Shown here: positions 1 through 9,725 of the stretch, in pieces | Layout: every line of letters begins with the position of its first letter | Position numbering within the stretch: the stretch's first letter is position 1 | Assembly (NCBI GenBank): GCA_963575745.1 | Contig: CAUYUJ010000916.1 | Span: 1 to 64,000 of the forward strand | Origin: Prorocentrum cordatum | Taxonomy: Eukaryota > Sar > Dinophyceae > Prorocentrales > Prorocentraceae | Direction of reading: 5' to 3' | DNA length: 64,000 nucleotides | Notes under the pieces: model-generated | The model's input: the letters and a program-made list of their open reading frames with translations, nothing else | Database searches by the model: none | Told to the model about the DNA's origin: nothing | Made by a program: the position numbers and the translations under genes

Positions 1-430
1 TGCGAACCCTGCCACTGGGACCTTCGGTGGAGCTCCCTTATGGGCCCACGATCCTCGTGAGGGGTGTGCCGAAATGGCCCGAGGCTGCCATGCGAACCCT
101 GCCACTGGAGCCTTCGGTGGAGCTCCCTATGGGGCCACGATCCTCGTGAGGGGTGTGCCGAAATGGCCCGAGGCCGCCATGCGAACCCTGCCACTGGGCC
201 TTCGGTGGAGCTCCCTATGGGGAGCTCAGCTCGTGGTCCTACAAGGTCCGCTAATGGCCCTGGCAGCCATGCTAGCGGTCCCACTGGCGTTTCGGTGGAG
301 CTCCTTTACGTGGCCACGATCCTCGGTGAGGGGTTTCTTATGTGCCGAAAGGCCGAGGTCCGCCATTGCGAACGCTGCCACGGGGCTTCGGTAGGTGGAG
401 CTCACCTTGGGGCCACGATAAAAACGATTG
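1..430. repeat. ~90-bp tandem satellite, cut by left window edge
   Basis: Copies begin with TGCGAACCCTGCCACTGG at 1, 91 and 180 (period 89-90 bp). Two degraded copies continue to about 430. Each unit contains CGGTGGAGCTCCCTATGG and a GTGTGCCGAAATGGCCCGAGG segment. The array probably continues to the left of the window. Confidence 0.85.
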
Positions 431-655
431 GGGGTGAAACGCAGGGGAGGAGGGAGGGGGAGGAGGAGGAGAACGAGGAGAACGCGGGGCGACGTCTCTT
501 CAAAACGAGGACCCAACACCACAGGATGGTTGGGAAAAAGAAGGGCCGACCAGACGGAGGGAGGAAGAAAAGGAGGAGGAGGAGGAGGAGGAGGAGGAGG
601 AGGGAGGAGGAGGAGGAGAAGGAGGAGGGCCCGTCAGTTGCTGTGGCTGCGGAGC
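431..655. repeat. GGA-rich polypurine tract
   Basis: Purine-only stretches with (GGA)n at about 560-630. Reading frames here encode only poly-E, poly-G or poly-R and are not genes. Confidence 0.9.
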
Positions 656-1110
656 CTCTCCTGGCTCGGGGGGGGTTGGAACCCCTCCCCTCCCCCGGGG
701 CTGCCTCTGGTCATCGTCGCTGCGTCCCCGCCGTCGGCGCTGCTGGCGGCTGCCAGCGCCGGCGCTGGCTCCTGGGCGGGTGGGGGGTTTTGAACCCTCC
801 CCCCTTGGGAGAGGGGGGGGAAGGTTCGGAAGGGGCGGAGGTTAGGGGAGGGGAGTCCACCTGGTTCTGATCGACGGCGCCGAGTGTTGGGGGGGGGCCC
901 AACCCCCCGGTTCGAAACGCGCCGCCGAATGTTCCCAAGGCAAGCGCCCATGAAACGCGCTCTCTCGTTGATGTCCAGCGAATGTCGGCGACCGACTCCT
1001 AGAGGCAAGCTGTTGGTGGCGCGTTTCCGATGTGAGAAGAACGCCTCCCTCCGCTGCCCCGGATCTGGAAGGATACATGCGTCGCGGCTGGCCCAGGTTC
1101 GCGATAACTT
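656..1110. other. GC-rich spacer, no gene seen
   Basis: G- and C-run-rich DNA (for example around 660-700, 780-830 and 885-905). I see no conserved motif or convincing reading frame. Confidence 0.6.
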
Positions 1111-1235
1111 GCCATCGCTCGGACGTGTGCATTTTTCCTTCGGCGAGGACCGTCGAGAAGCATCGTTGATCATATGGCGAAAAAACCACGCAAGAAACCG
1201 ACAAAAGCACAGGGAATGGACGTCCGAGCGATGGC
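1111..1235 (+). mobile_element. TIR element, family A (copy 1 of 3)
   Basis: A 125-bp element with perfect 16-bp terminal inverted repeats: GCCATCGCTCGGACGT at 1111-1126 and its reverse complement at 1220-1235. The interior (TTTTTCCT, GGCGAGGACC, GGCGAAAAAACCACGC) is shared with copies at 32424-32547 and 57906-58030. It is too short for a transposase, so it is MITE-like or introner-like. No clear target duplication was found. Confidence 0.8.
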
Positions 1236-1565
1236 GAGAGAAATGGCTCTGGCTGGCCCGGGGCAGCACTGACCCAGGTCAGACCGCCCCCGAGTTCCGA
1301 GGCCGGACTCCACGGGCCCAGGCTTGCGAAAAAACAGCCGTCTCGACCTTGGAGAGCCGCCGATCGTGCGGGCCCACTGGAGCTCTCCAGAGATCCCCAG
1401 ACGCATCCAGGAGGCTCTTGCGAGGCTCAAGCAAAGCTAACGTAAGCACTTGTGTGCAAGAACCTCGATCGGAAAGCAGCTTTGACAGGTGATGATAGCA
1501 TTTCCCCCGTACCTCGAGCTGCAGGAAAGTTGCAGAGCTGGTAATCAGCTCTTTTCGAACGAAGG

Positions 1566-2126
1566 ATGTCCAATGCACATGGCTGCATGGACGAGGGCGC
1601 CGAGATCGGTTCATTACCAGAGTCATACTCGTCTCGATCTGGTCGAGCCGCCGGATGCCCCGGATCGCCCGAGGACTTGCGCGCCGCCGCCTCCGAGGAG
1701 TCAGCGCCCGAGGACCCGCACGCTGGGGACGCTGCGGAGGGCCAGCTCGAGGCCACCGAGCTTGTGCTCGACCCGAGCGCCAGGCCCCGCCGGTCTATGC
1801 GGCTCGCGGGCGGCCTGGTCGTCAAGCAGGCCGACCCCGAGGAGGCGAGGCCGTGGTGTCGCAAAGCTGGCGACGGCGACGACGGCGCCACCGGCTGCGA
1901 CGGCGGCGGCGCTGGCGTCGATCGCGGCGTCGAGGCGAGGCTGGGACAGCTCGACCCGCCTCCCCGCCTCCGCTTCCTCCGCCCGCCCGCCTCGGCAGCT
2001 CCCCCTCGTTTGGTCTCTGGGCAGCCTGGAACGTGCGCGCGCGGGGAGAGACACATGCATGGCGGAGGCACATGGAGAAGGACGATTCGCGGGCGGGCCC
2101 TCCCAAAGAGGACCACGGTGCTGTAG
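1566..2126 (+). CDS. Weak candidate reading frame, unknown protein
   Basis: A 186-codon frame starting with ATG at 1566. The first half is acidic (many E/D/A residues). The middle has a short RPRRSMRLAGG stretch, and the second half is G/R/P-rich. No known domain is recognised. GC-rich DNA keeps other frames open here too: an opposite-strand frame covers 1701-2144, so this may be chance. I list it because its composition is less repetitive than its neighbours'. No spliced leader, intron or promoter signal was seen. Confidence 0.15.
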   Translation: MSNAHGCMDEGAEIGSLPESYSSRSGRAAGCPGSPEDLRAAASEESAPEDPHAGDAAEGQLEATELVLDPSARPRRSMRLAGGLVVKQADPEEARPWCRKAGDGDDGATGCDGGGAGVDRGVEARLGQLDPPPRLRFLRPPASAAPPRLVSGQPGTCARGERHMHGGGTWRRTIRGRALPKRTTVL

Positions 2127-2520
2127 CAGAGCCCCCTGCCTCACCCGAGACAGAGCTCAGAGGGGGGGGGCCGGACTTGTGGCTCAGGCCGGCCACAGAC
2201 GCTTCCAGGGTCAATGGGCCGTCCAATTGACCAGCTGGAGCGTCAGCGTGGTGCGGCCCCCCCGTCCTCCTCTCGGAAGTCGGCCCCCGGACCCCTCCCC
2301 CTGGGACTCGCCCGCTGGCCAGAGCTTCTGGGCAAGTCCGCGGCGACGAGGGCGCATCCCAGAGGCCCAGGGAGGGCGAGAACCGCGCAGGGGTCTCAAC
2401 AGTCGTATTCAAACCCATTCAGACTTAGACACTCACTTGTTATATTCATACTCATACCTGTACGACCACCCTTCGGGTGATAATAAGGTTGTGGGGGGGG
2501 AGAGGGGGGGAACCAACATC
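2127..2520. other. Spacer, no gene seen
   Basis: Mixed GC-rich sequence with short G runs (2160-2170, 2490-2510). Nothing recognisable. Confidence 0.5.
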
Positions 2521-2524
2521 TGAC

Positions 2525-3050
2525 TCAATCGATCTCACCATCGATCTCACTCAACTGGACACCACGGGACACTTGGCGATCTCACTATCGATCTCAATAT
2601 CGATCTCACTCAACGGGACACCACGGGACACCGCGGGACACCTCTCGATCTCACTATCGGTCTCACTATCGATCTCACGATCGATCTCACTCAACGGGAC
2701 ACCTCGGGACACCACATCGATCTCACTATCGATCTCACTCCACGGGACACCACGGGACACCTGTCGATCTCACTATCGGTTTCACTATCGATCGCACTTT
2801 TTGGGACACCACGGGACACCTCGGGGCACCACATCGATCGCAGTATCGACCTCACTACCGATCTCCACTATCGATCTCACTCAACTGGACACCACGGGAC
2901 ACCTGTCGATCTCACTATCGATCTCACTATCGATCTCATTTTTTGGGACACCTCGGGGCACCACATCGATCTCACTAGCGATCTCACTCACCGGGACACC
3001 ACGGGACACCACGGGACACCGCGGGACACCGCGAGCCACCGCCGGACGGA
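2525..3050. repeat. Interspersed minisatellites CGATCTCACTAT and GGGACACCAC
   Basis: Two short motifs alternate: a 12-mer (CGATCTCACTAT and variants) and a 9-10-mer (GGGACACCAC). Blocks of one are followed by blocks of the other many times. The resulting frame (ISLSISLN..., GTPRDT...) is a repeat translation, not a gene. Confidence 0.9.
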
Positions 3051-3059
3051 CGGACGGAC

Positions 3060-3310
3060 GGGCGGGCGGGGGAGAATCATTTGTCTTGACTTCGCCCTAG
3101 CAACGGCGGACACCACGGGACACCACGGGACACCGCGGAACACTTGGTGGCCGCCGCCGGACGGGCGGGAGGGGGAGAATCATTTGTCTTGACTTCGCCC
3201 TTGCAACGGCGGACACCACGGGACACCACGGGACACCGCGGAACACCTGGTGGCCACCGCCGGACGGGCGGGACAGGGAGAATCATTTGTCTTGACTTCG
3301 CCCTAGCCGC
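3060..3310. repeat. 103-bp tandem repeat, three copies
   Basis: AGAATCATTTGTCTTGACTT recurs at 3073, 3176 and 3279. Each copy is followed by CGCCCT and further GGGACACCACGGGACACC blocks, so this array grew out of the neighbouring minisatellite. Confidence 0.9.
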
Positions 3311-3419
3311 GGCGGGTTCATTCCTCTCGCGCGCCCACACAGCTTCGCCTCGCCCGAACGCACGACACGAACGAAACGAAACGATTTCCCGGTTGGGGGT
3401 TTCCGTTCCATTGTGATCT

Positions 3420-3635
3420 CACCCCCCTACCTCCGATTCAATCACACCCAAACTTACTCACACTCAGACTCACTGTCTCTCAGACTCACTCAGACTCAGA
3501 CTTACGCAACGCATTATCAGACCTACTCGTACTCGGACTCTCCTCATACTTAGACCCACTGACATTCATACTCAACCATACCCAGGTTCATTCACATTCA
3601 GACTCACTCACACTCAGAGCACTCATGCTCAGATT
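3420..3635. repeat. Degenerate ACTCAG/ACTCAC hexamer tract
   Basis: Repeated CACTCAGACTCA-type words with many substitutions, lower in GC than the surroundings. No gene. Confidence 0.8.
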
Positions 3636-3639
3636 CACG

Positions 3640-4160
3640 CAGATTTCTTCCCTTTGGTGGTCCAATGCCCCCTCGCTCTTCCACTTGTGCTTCCCTCATC
3701 TCTCCTGGAAGATGCCCACTGAAGTCACTGAAGTCGTCGCTGTCGCCGTCGTCGTTGTCGCGCCCGTCGTCCACGCCGACTCGCTCTCACACCCCGATGC
3801 TCACAGACAGAGCCCGTCAGCGAGAAGCGGCAAGAGCATGAGATGCACAGATGGGGAGCTCCACGCAGCGAGTATAGGTCCTTGTGTTGGAGTATGGTTG
3901 ACTATTTGTCCTGTTCTTCGACAACCCGCCTGTAGGAGGATGTGCCCGATCTGCGATCTGCGCCCGCTCGCCCGCGCCCCCCGCGGCGAGGCCCACGGGC
4001 CGCCGGCGCACGAGCCGCCGGCGGCAGCCGCGGCGGGCGCCCGGCCCCGCCAGCCGCGGTCGCTGCGGCCCGCGGGCGACGCGCCGGGCAGGCAGGGCGA
4101 GCCGGCGGAGGCGAGGCCTCAGAGGAGGGAAAGGCACCCACAGCTCAGGAGCGACAGGAG
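3640..4160. other. Spacer with a truncated family C end
   Basis: A GC-rich spacer. Positions 3895-3954 resemble the right half of family C (compare 39246-39464): TTGACTATTT, then CCGCCTGTAGGAGGATGTGC and CCGATC. No matching left end was seen, so this copy looks truncated. Confidence 0.45.
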
Positions 4161-4164
4161 GACT

Positions 4165-4357
4165 TACGGTAGGTTTGCGTCGTGTCGACCAGCGGCGACC
4201 CCAGCGTGGGCGTTCAAGGTTGAACGCCGCTGGCGACCCAGAATCCTTCGATGTGGAACGATTTGGACGTTTCGGAAACGGCCGATCGTTCAAGGTTGAA
4301 CGATCCCCGCGGTATCAGGGACCAACGCCGGGGTCGACACGACACGAACCTACCGTA
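4165..4357. mobile_element. 193-bp TIR element with internal palindromes
   Basis: The ends are a near-perfect ~26-bp inverted repeat: TACGGTAGGTT...GTCGTGTCGACC at 4165-4190 against GGTCGACACGAC...AACCTACCGTA at 4332-4357. Inside are two copies of the palindrome GTTCAAGGTTGAAC (4213-4226 and 4288-4301), each extended by flanking complementary bases. Only one copy is in the window. MITE-like; no coding capacity. Confidence 0.75.
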
Positions 4358-4489
4358 CACGTACATGAATCCACGTTGTTATCGAGAGCGCGCAGTGCGC
4401 GAAGCGTTCGTATCACGCGGCCGGTCTCGCGGATGGGGGAGCCGTGTTCCTGTGCGTGGGTGGGCGCGTACGTCCATGGTGGTCTCCCT

Positions 4490-4765
4490 GATACCGCTAC
4501 CCTTCCCTCGTTTTCCCCCTCTCGGAGCCTCCTGGGAGCCCCTCGTCGCCACCGCTGGATTCGCCTCGACATCCTGTACCCATACCGCTACCCTTCCCTC
4601 ATTTTCCCCCTCTCTCTGGGCCTCCTGTGAGGCCCTCGTCGCCACCGCTGGAGTCGCTTCGAAATCCTGTACCCATACCGCTACCCTTCCCTCGTTTTCC
4701 CCCTCTCTCTGGGCCTCCTGTGAGGCCCTCGTCGCCACCGCTGGAGTCGCCTCGATATCCTGGTC
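4490..4765. repeat. ~92-bp tandem repeat, three copies
   Basis: ATACCGCTACCCTTCCCTC recurs at 4491, 4582 and 4675. Each is followed by TTTTCCCCCTCTC, then GCCCTCGTCGCCACCGCTGG. Confidence 0.9.
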
Positions 4766-4974
4766 AGAAGGCGCCCCGGGAGAGGTCCGTGGAGTAGCGG
4801 TACGGGTACCTTCCGGTCTCTCCAGCCATCGTGGCGCAACGGCGGCGGCGGCGACGACGATGGCGGCGGCTATCATGCTACTCCCCCCCGACCCTCCCGA
4901 CCCAGACTCCTCCTCGGCAACCTCACCCTCCTTCTCACCCTAATCCCTCCGCATGCAAAAGCAACTTCCTCTTC

Positions 4975-5139
4975 TTGCTTCATCATTTCCCTTTTCCTCC
5001 TCTTCCTCCTCCTCCTCCTCATCATCGTCATCATCATCAGCAGCAGCATCATCAGCATCAGCATCAGCATCAGCATCAGCATCAGCATCAGCATCAGCAT
5101 CAGCATCAGCATCATCATCATCATCATCATCATCATCAG

Positions 5140-5180
<41 letters not shown>

Positions 5181-5270
5181 CCATCATCATCATCATTAGC
5201 ATTAGCATTAGCATCATCATCCTCATTCTCATCCTCATCCTCATCCTCCTCCTCCTCCTCGATCTCCTCC
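4975..5270. repeat. (CAT)n / (CAGCAT)n microsatellite
   Basis: Long CAT/CAG trinucleotide array flanked by TCC repeats. The poly-H, poly-S and poly-D frames across it are repeat translations. Confidence 0.95.
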
Positions 5271-5279
5271 GCGGCCAGA

Positions 5280-5668
5280 CTCACCCGCAAGGATCTTCAG
5301 CGGCTTCCGATTGGGAGCGGCTCCGAGGAAGCCCGCGGCGGCAGACGCGTCACGGCCCGTGCAATCGCCAGAGCAATCTGGCGGCAGGACGAGGCCCTGG
5401 CCCAGACCCTTACTGATACTGCCGAGTTTGGGGGCACCACTCGGAGGCCGTATTGAACCAATCGGTCCACCTCCACGCACAATTGCACGACCACGCGCAG
5501 AGTCTTGCGGCCCAGCGCGCGGAGGACGCAGCCAGGCTCCGCCCAGGAGGTGCTGGCCCACCGGCAACGCAGATGCGGAAGCTGCGCAGTGCGGCCTGCT
5601 GGCGCGCGCAGCCGTATCGCCGGCGCCTACACCTCTCCGACATCCGCGTCGACCGCCCTGGCCCTTAG
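5280..5668. other. Spacer, no gene seen
   Basis: GC-rich, several overlapping open frames, none with recognisable features. Confidence 0.5.
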
Positions 5669-5880
5669 TCTGGACGCCCGAAATGGGTACGGCAAGAATG
5701 GGTGCAATGCCCAACAGCAGTTCCTGTTCATTTTGAGCAGGATTCGCTGTCCACGCCGCCGCGGCCTGTGTCCATTCGAGACAGAAGGCCGCCTGCCCAA
5801 CAGCGGCCGCCGTTGGTTTGGGAACACATTCGTTGTTGAGCAGTGTACGCCTGTTTTTCCGCAGTGTCGGGCGTCCAAAC
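5669..5880 (+). mobile_element. TIR element, family B (copy 1)
   Basis: A 212-bp element. Its left end TCTGGACGCCCGA is complementary to the right end TCGGGCGTCCAAAC. Homologous to 61560-61773 throughout (GGGTAC..AGAATGGGT, GCCCAACAGCAG, CATTCGAGACAGAAGGCCGC in either orientation). Degraded relatives lie at 41372-41730 and 46565-46782. No coding capacity. Confidence 0.75.
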
Positions 5881-6159
5881 TCAGGCTCAGACACTGCGCG
5901 GTGACGCCCCAGTGCGCGCGGAGCTTCTCCGCCACTGGGGCCCCGCCCCTCGCGGCAGAGCCGTCGATGAGGAGAGGATCGAACCACACCCTGCGGAGCA
6001 CGCGCCCCGTCCCCCGAGCTCGAGGCCTCGAGGCCCCGCGCTTGCCCACGCCGTCGTTGAAGGCGGTGGCGCGTGCCCTTCGTCGGGCAGAGCCTTCGGC
6101 GCCCCGGCCCCGGGCCGCCTGCCTGCCGCGGCGTGGCGGCGAGGCGAGCGGCTGCAGCA

Positions 6160-6515
6160 CGAGGAGGAGGAGGAGTAGGAGGAGGAGGAGGAAGGGGGGA
6201 GGAGGAGGAGGAGAAGCAGGAGGAGGAGGAGGAGGGAAGAAGGAGGAGCAGGAGGAGGGAGGAGGAGGGAGGAGGAGGAGGAGGAGGAGGAGGCAGAGGA
6301 GGAGAAAGGAGGGGGAGGAGGAGGAGGAGGAGGAGGAGGAGGAGGAGGAGGAGGAGGAGGACGAGGAGGAAAGAGGAGGAGGAGGAGGAGGAGGCGGAGG
6401 AGGAGGGAGAGGAGGAGAAGGAGGGGGAGGAGGAGGAGGAGGAGGAGGAGGAGGAGGAGGAGGAGGAGGAGCAGGAGGAGGAGGAGGGGGAGGAGGAGGG
6501 GGAGGAGGTGCCCCC
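6160..6515. repeat. (GGA)n polypurine tract
   Basis: About 350 bp of almost pure purine on the plus strand, with interruptions by C or T only. Poly-E/G/R (plus) and poly-P/S/L (minus) frames are not genes. The preceding 5881-6159 is GC-rich spacer without a recognised gene. Confidence 0.95.
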
Positions 6516-6601
6516 CTCGGGTCACGGGTGGACCTCCCTGCGGGGCGGCCGCCGTGGGGCCGCAACGTCTCGGACCTCGCCCCATGCGCCCAAGGGTATT
6601 A

Positions 6602-6754
6602 AGTCGGGCGTGTCCCTCTACACGCTGAATGCTCAAAATAGTTCCAACAAAATAAGTCAGGGGACGATGTTTGCCTGATTTGATGATTGTTGTGCACGTT
6701 TTGGCTGTCCCCCATTTTCTTCCAAAATCCGCCTACAGGAGGACATGCCCGACC
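6602..6754 (+). mobile_element. TIR element, family C (copy 1)
   Basis: About 153 bp. Left end AGTCGGGCGTGTCCC is complementary to the right end, which contains GGACATGCCCGACCT. The interior is AT-richer (TTTGCCTGATTTGATGATTG). Related copies: 39246-39464, 42091-42325, and half a copy near 3895-3954. Confidence 0.7.
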
Positions 6755-6950
6755 TAAGCCCAAGGGCGACGAGCCCGCCGACGCAGTCGACGTTGTCAGA
6801 GGGGCTGACAGGATGCGGCCGTGGACGCAGAACAGCACAGATGCCAAGGCCGCTGCCGCCGTCCACGACGAGATGGCCGCAGTTATAGCGGAGATAGAGC
6901 GCACCCTGTCCAGCACGGGCTCACACGCAGGAGGGATCTCCTGAAGCGCC

Positions 6951-7696
6951 TTGTCTCGCACGACGCTCACAGCAGGGCTGCCAGCCGTCACTGTATTCGT
7001 GCCGCTCGATTTCAAGGCAGCGTTTCCGTCGCTGCCCCAGCAGTTTCTCCGCCGAGTGCTCCTGAGGCATACTGTCCCTGACGGCCACATGGCATTCATG
7101 AATGCCGTCTGCGCTTCCTCCCTGGCTCACCTCAAAGTTGGCCCACTCCGTGCCCCCCATGCTCTTTGTGACCTCCGAAGTTGCCCAGGGTCGCCCCCAT
7201 CTTTGGTACCTTCTGGGCCTTCGCCACGGCCCGATTCGTGAGGCACCTGGAGAGGCAGACTGCCCAGATCCAGCACTTCCTGAGCACAACGTCCGCCACG
7301 ATGACGGCCGTCATGCATGACGGCGTGCGGCCGCTAAGTGGCGCCTGCACCGACGATGTGGGATCCAACCTCCCCTCCGCACGTGATCTCCCCCTCCTCG
7401 TCCCGCCATTCGTTGTGGCTGAGGTCGCCACTCTTGACCTTCAGCCTGCCAAGTGCGTGATCGTCCCATTGGGGCAGCGTTTCACAGAAGCCAATGCCCG
7501 TCAGCTGCGCCAGCGTCTCCAGACCTTGGTCCCGCTTTGGGGCGCGTTCAAGACAGCCGGCTGCGCCCCCTATCTGAGAATTCTGGTCGGCCTCGAAGGT
7601 GATTTGGATCACCAGTGGAATGAGGCGACGCGGACATGAAAGACTAGGACCCGCAAGACGTCCTTCACCAGGGCTCCCGCAGAGGCCAGGTGTAAG

Positions 7697-7727
<31 letters not shown>

Positions 7728-8000
7728 CATTGGGATGTTGTCGGCCACTACCTCTCCCAACTCTTCCCCCTCCCCGCTGCCGTGCTCTCTGCTGAGCGCC
7801 ACGTCCTCCACTGCCTCCTGCGTCTCTCTACTAGCTCCTCCTCGTTAGCCGAACTTCTGAGCATCGGAGCATGGCTCCCCCCTGCCACCCCCTCCCCGCT
7901 ACGCACGGCCGCCGCTGCGGCGGCCTGGCGGACAGCGCGCCACACTCTGGGTGAAGGGCGGCACTCACGCAGCTACAAGGACATGCTCGGATGCATGTGC
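6951..8000 (+). pseudogene. Frameshifted LINE-type reverse transcriptase fragment
   Basis: Remnant of the reverse transcriptase of a non-LTR retrotransposon, which copies element RNA into DNA at the target site. Three plus frames must be joined. Frame 1 (6951-about 7165) carries palm motif A as DFKAAFPSLP near 7003. Frame 2 (about 7160-7195) carries FVTSEVAQG, the start of motif B (usually QGCPLSG). Frame 3 (7195-7639) continues FGTFWAFATARFVRHLE and carries the catalytic box as CTDDVG at 7345-7359, where A or Y normally precedes DD. It is followed by the thumb-like PAKCVIVPLG and an LRxRLQxLVPxWGAFK region. After a stop and a (TA)n tract, a further collinear stretch VGHYLSQLFPLPAAV...LLSIGAW is readable at about 7740-7940. 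No endonuclease or RNase H domain adjoins it. At least two frameshifts make it non-functional. Family membership is recalled from dinoflagellate LINE proteins, not searched. Confidence 0.75.
7695..7724. repeat. (TA)n dinucleotide tract inside LINE remnant
   Basis: Pure TA repeat separating two collinear LINE coding segments. It probably arose or expanded after the element died. Confidence 0.95.
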
Positions 8001-8009
8001 TTCTTGAGG

Positions 8010-8415
8010 ATTTCGTTTAGGGCATGCCCTCCCCTGCGTGGTGGAGGTACAGGGCCAGCATTGCAGAATACGGCCAACCCGCATGGTAAGGATGGGCAAC
8101 CTTCCCAAGGGTACCCTTGCATCCTTGCCCCTTCGGCCCGTCCTTAGCGACTCTCGCTGGCCAGCCTAGTTCGAAGAACGCTGACGTGGCCCTCCAAGTC
8201 CCTTGCATCCTTACCGCGAATCCTTACGATACGGGCCGACTGTACTTTGCCTCTCTGTCCTCCGACCCCCCCCCCCAACGGGTATCCCCCGGCACACCCG
8301 GCAAGACATTGCGGCGGCGGCCAACGCGTGGAGCTCCAAGCTGCCGAGGTGGACGACGGCCGCCCCCTGCCCACAGCGAGTGTGCGCACGGTCGCGTCGG
8401 TTCTTGTTTTGCTTC
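8010..8415. other. Spacer, no gene seen
   Basis: Contains loosely repeated CCTTGCATCCTT words (8107-8220) and a C run at 8270. Nothing else recognised. Confidence 0.5.
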
Positions 8416-8755
8416 CTCAGGCCCACGCCCACGCTCACGCCCAAGCCCACACCCACAACCACGCCCACACCCGCGCCCATTCCCACACCCACGCCCACGT
8501 CCACGCCCACGCCCACACCCACGCCCAGGCCCACACCCACGCCCAGGCCCACGCCCACGCCAACGCTCACACGCACGCCCACACCCGCGCCCACGCCCAC
8601 GCCCACACCCACGCCCACGCACACGCCCGCGCCCACGCCCACGACCACGCCGCCCACGCCAACGCCCACGCCCACGCCCACGCCCACGCCCGCGCCCACG
8701 CCCACACTCACGCCCGCGCCCAGGCCCACGCCCATGCATGCCCACGCCCACGCCG
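8415..8755. repeat. (CCCACR)n hexanucleotide array
   Basis: CCCACG/CCCACA/CCCGCG hexamers for about 340 bp. Frames encoding poly-PT, poly-AH and poly-RP are repeat translations. Confidence 0.95.
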
Positions 8756-8864
8756 GCGCCGGCGCATGCCCGGCGGGGGGGAGGGGAGGGGTCGAATCCC
8801 CCCCCCTCCTAAGAGCCCACAGAACGCGCTCTTTCAAACATGAGCAGCCTCATTATCATAACTT

Positions 8865-8874
8865 GCATCGCCAG

Positions 8875-8936
<62 letters not shown>

Positions 8937-9030
8937 GCAGCAGCATCAGCATCATCATCATCATAATCATCATCAGCAGCATCATTAGCAGCAGCATCAT
9001 CACCATCGTCATCATCATCACTATCATCAG

Positions 9031-9096
<66 letters not shown>

Positions 9097-9104
9097 TAGC
9101 ATCC

Positions 9105-9136
<32 letters not shown>

Positions 9137-9252
9137 GTCATCCGCATCATCGTCATGTCATCATCAGCATCACCATCCTTCCCATTCACATCATCATCAG
9201 CACCATCAGCAGCAGCATCAGCATCATCAGCATCATCTCATCTCATCCCATC

Positions 9253-9300
<48 letters not shown>

Positions 9301-9335
9301 GCATCATCATCATCATCATCATCTCAGGACCGGTT
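8865..9335. repeat. (CAT)n array with CAG interruptions
   Basis: About 470 bp of CAT trinucleotides with scattered CAG, TAG and TCTCAT units. Confidence 0.95.
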
Positions 9336-9337
9336 TT

Positions 9338-9440
9338 TCATCCTGAGTCGTTTTTTTGACGGTCCCGAGGCCCGGCGAGGGCCTTAGGGGCCGAAATGTG
9401 CGGGAAAAAAATCCGTCTAGATTTTTCCAATGCGTTGGAT
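9338..9440 (-). repeat. Dispersed repeat family E, minus copy
   Basis: On the minus strand it reads GGCCTCGGGACCGTC, then AAACGACTCAGGATG, then ACCGGTC. This is the core shared with 33781, 38640, 40880, and with the array at 14830-18375. The following 9441-9725 is spacer with no gene seen. Confidence 0.75.
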
Positions 9441-9725
9441 CTTTGGGAGTGCAGCTCCCAACCTCCACCCGTATCTACGTGGCGTGGCCGCTCCCACCGG
9501 TCCGAACAGCCGCACCCGCAGTGTCCGCACTTTGGCCTGCGCGCACGCCTCGGCTGCCGCACGCCACGTCGGGCCAAAACGACACCGAGCGCCGCGCGCT
9601 GCCGCCAGGCTCAAGGCAGCGGACGCCGACGCGCGTGGAGCTTGAGGACTGCACTCGCTCGTCCGCCTGCGGAAGCCGCCACGACAGCCGCAGTTCACGC
9701 TCACGCGGCTCTCACCACTCAGGAG

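Noticed and set aside
4831-5290. Long frames encoding poly-His, poly-Ser or poly-Asp over CAT repeats
   Set aside because: Pure trinucleotide translation; every frame is open and none extends into unique coding sequence.
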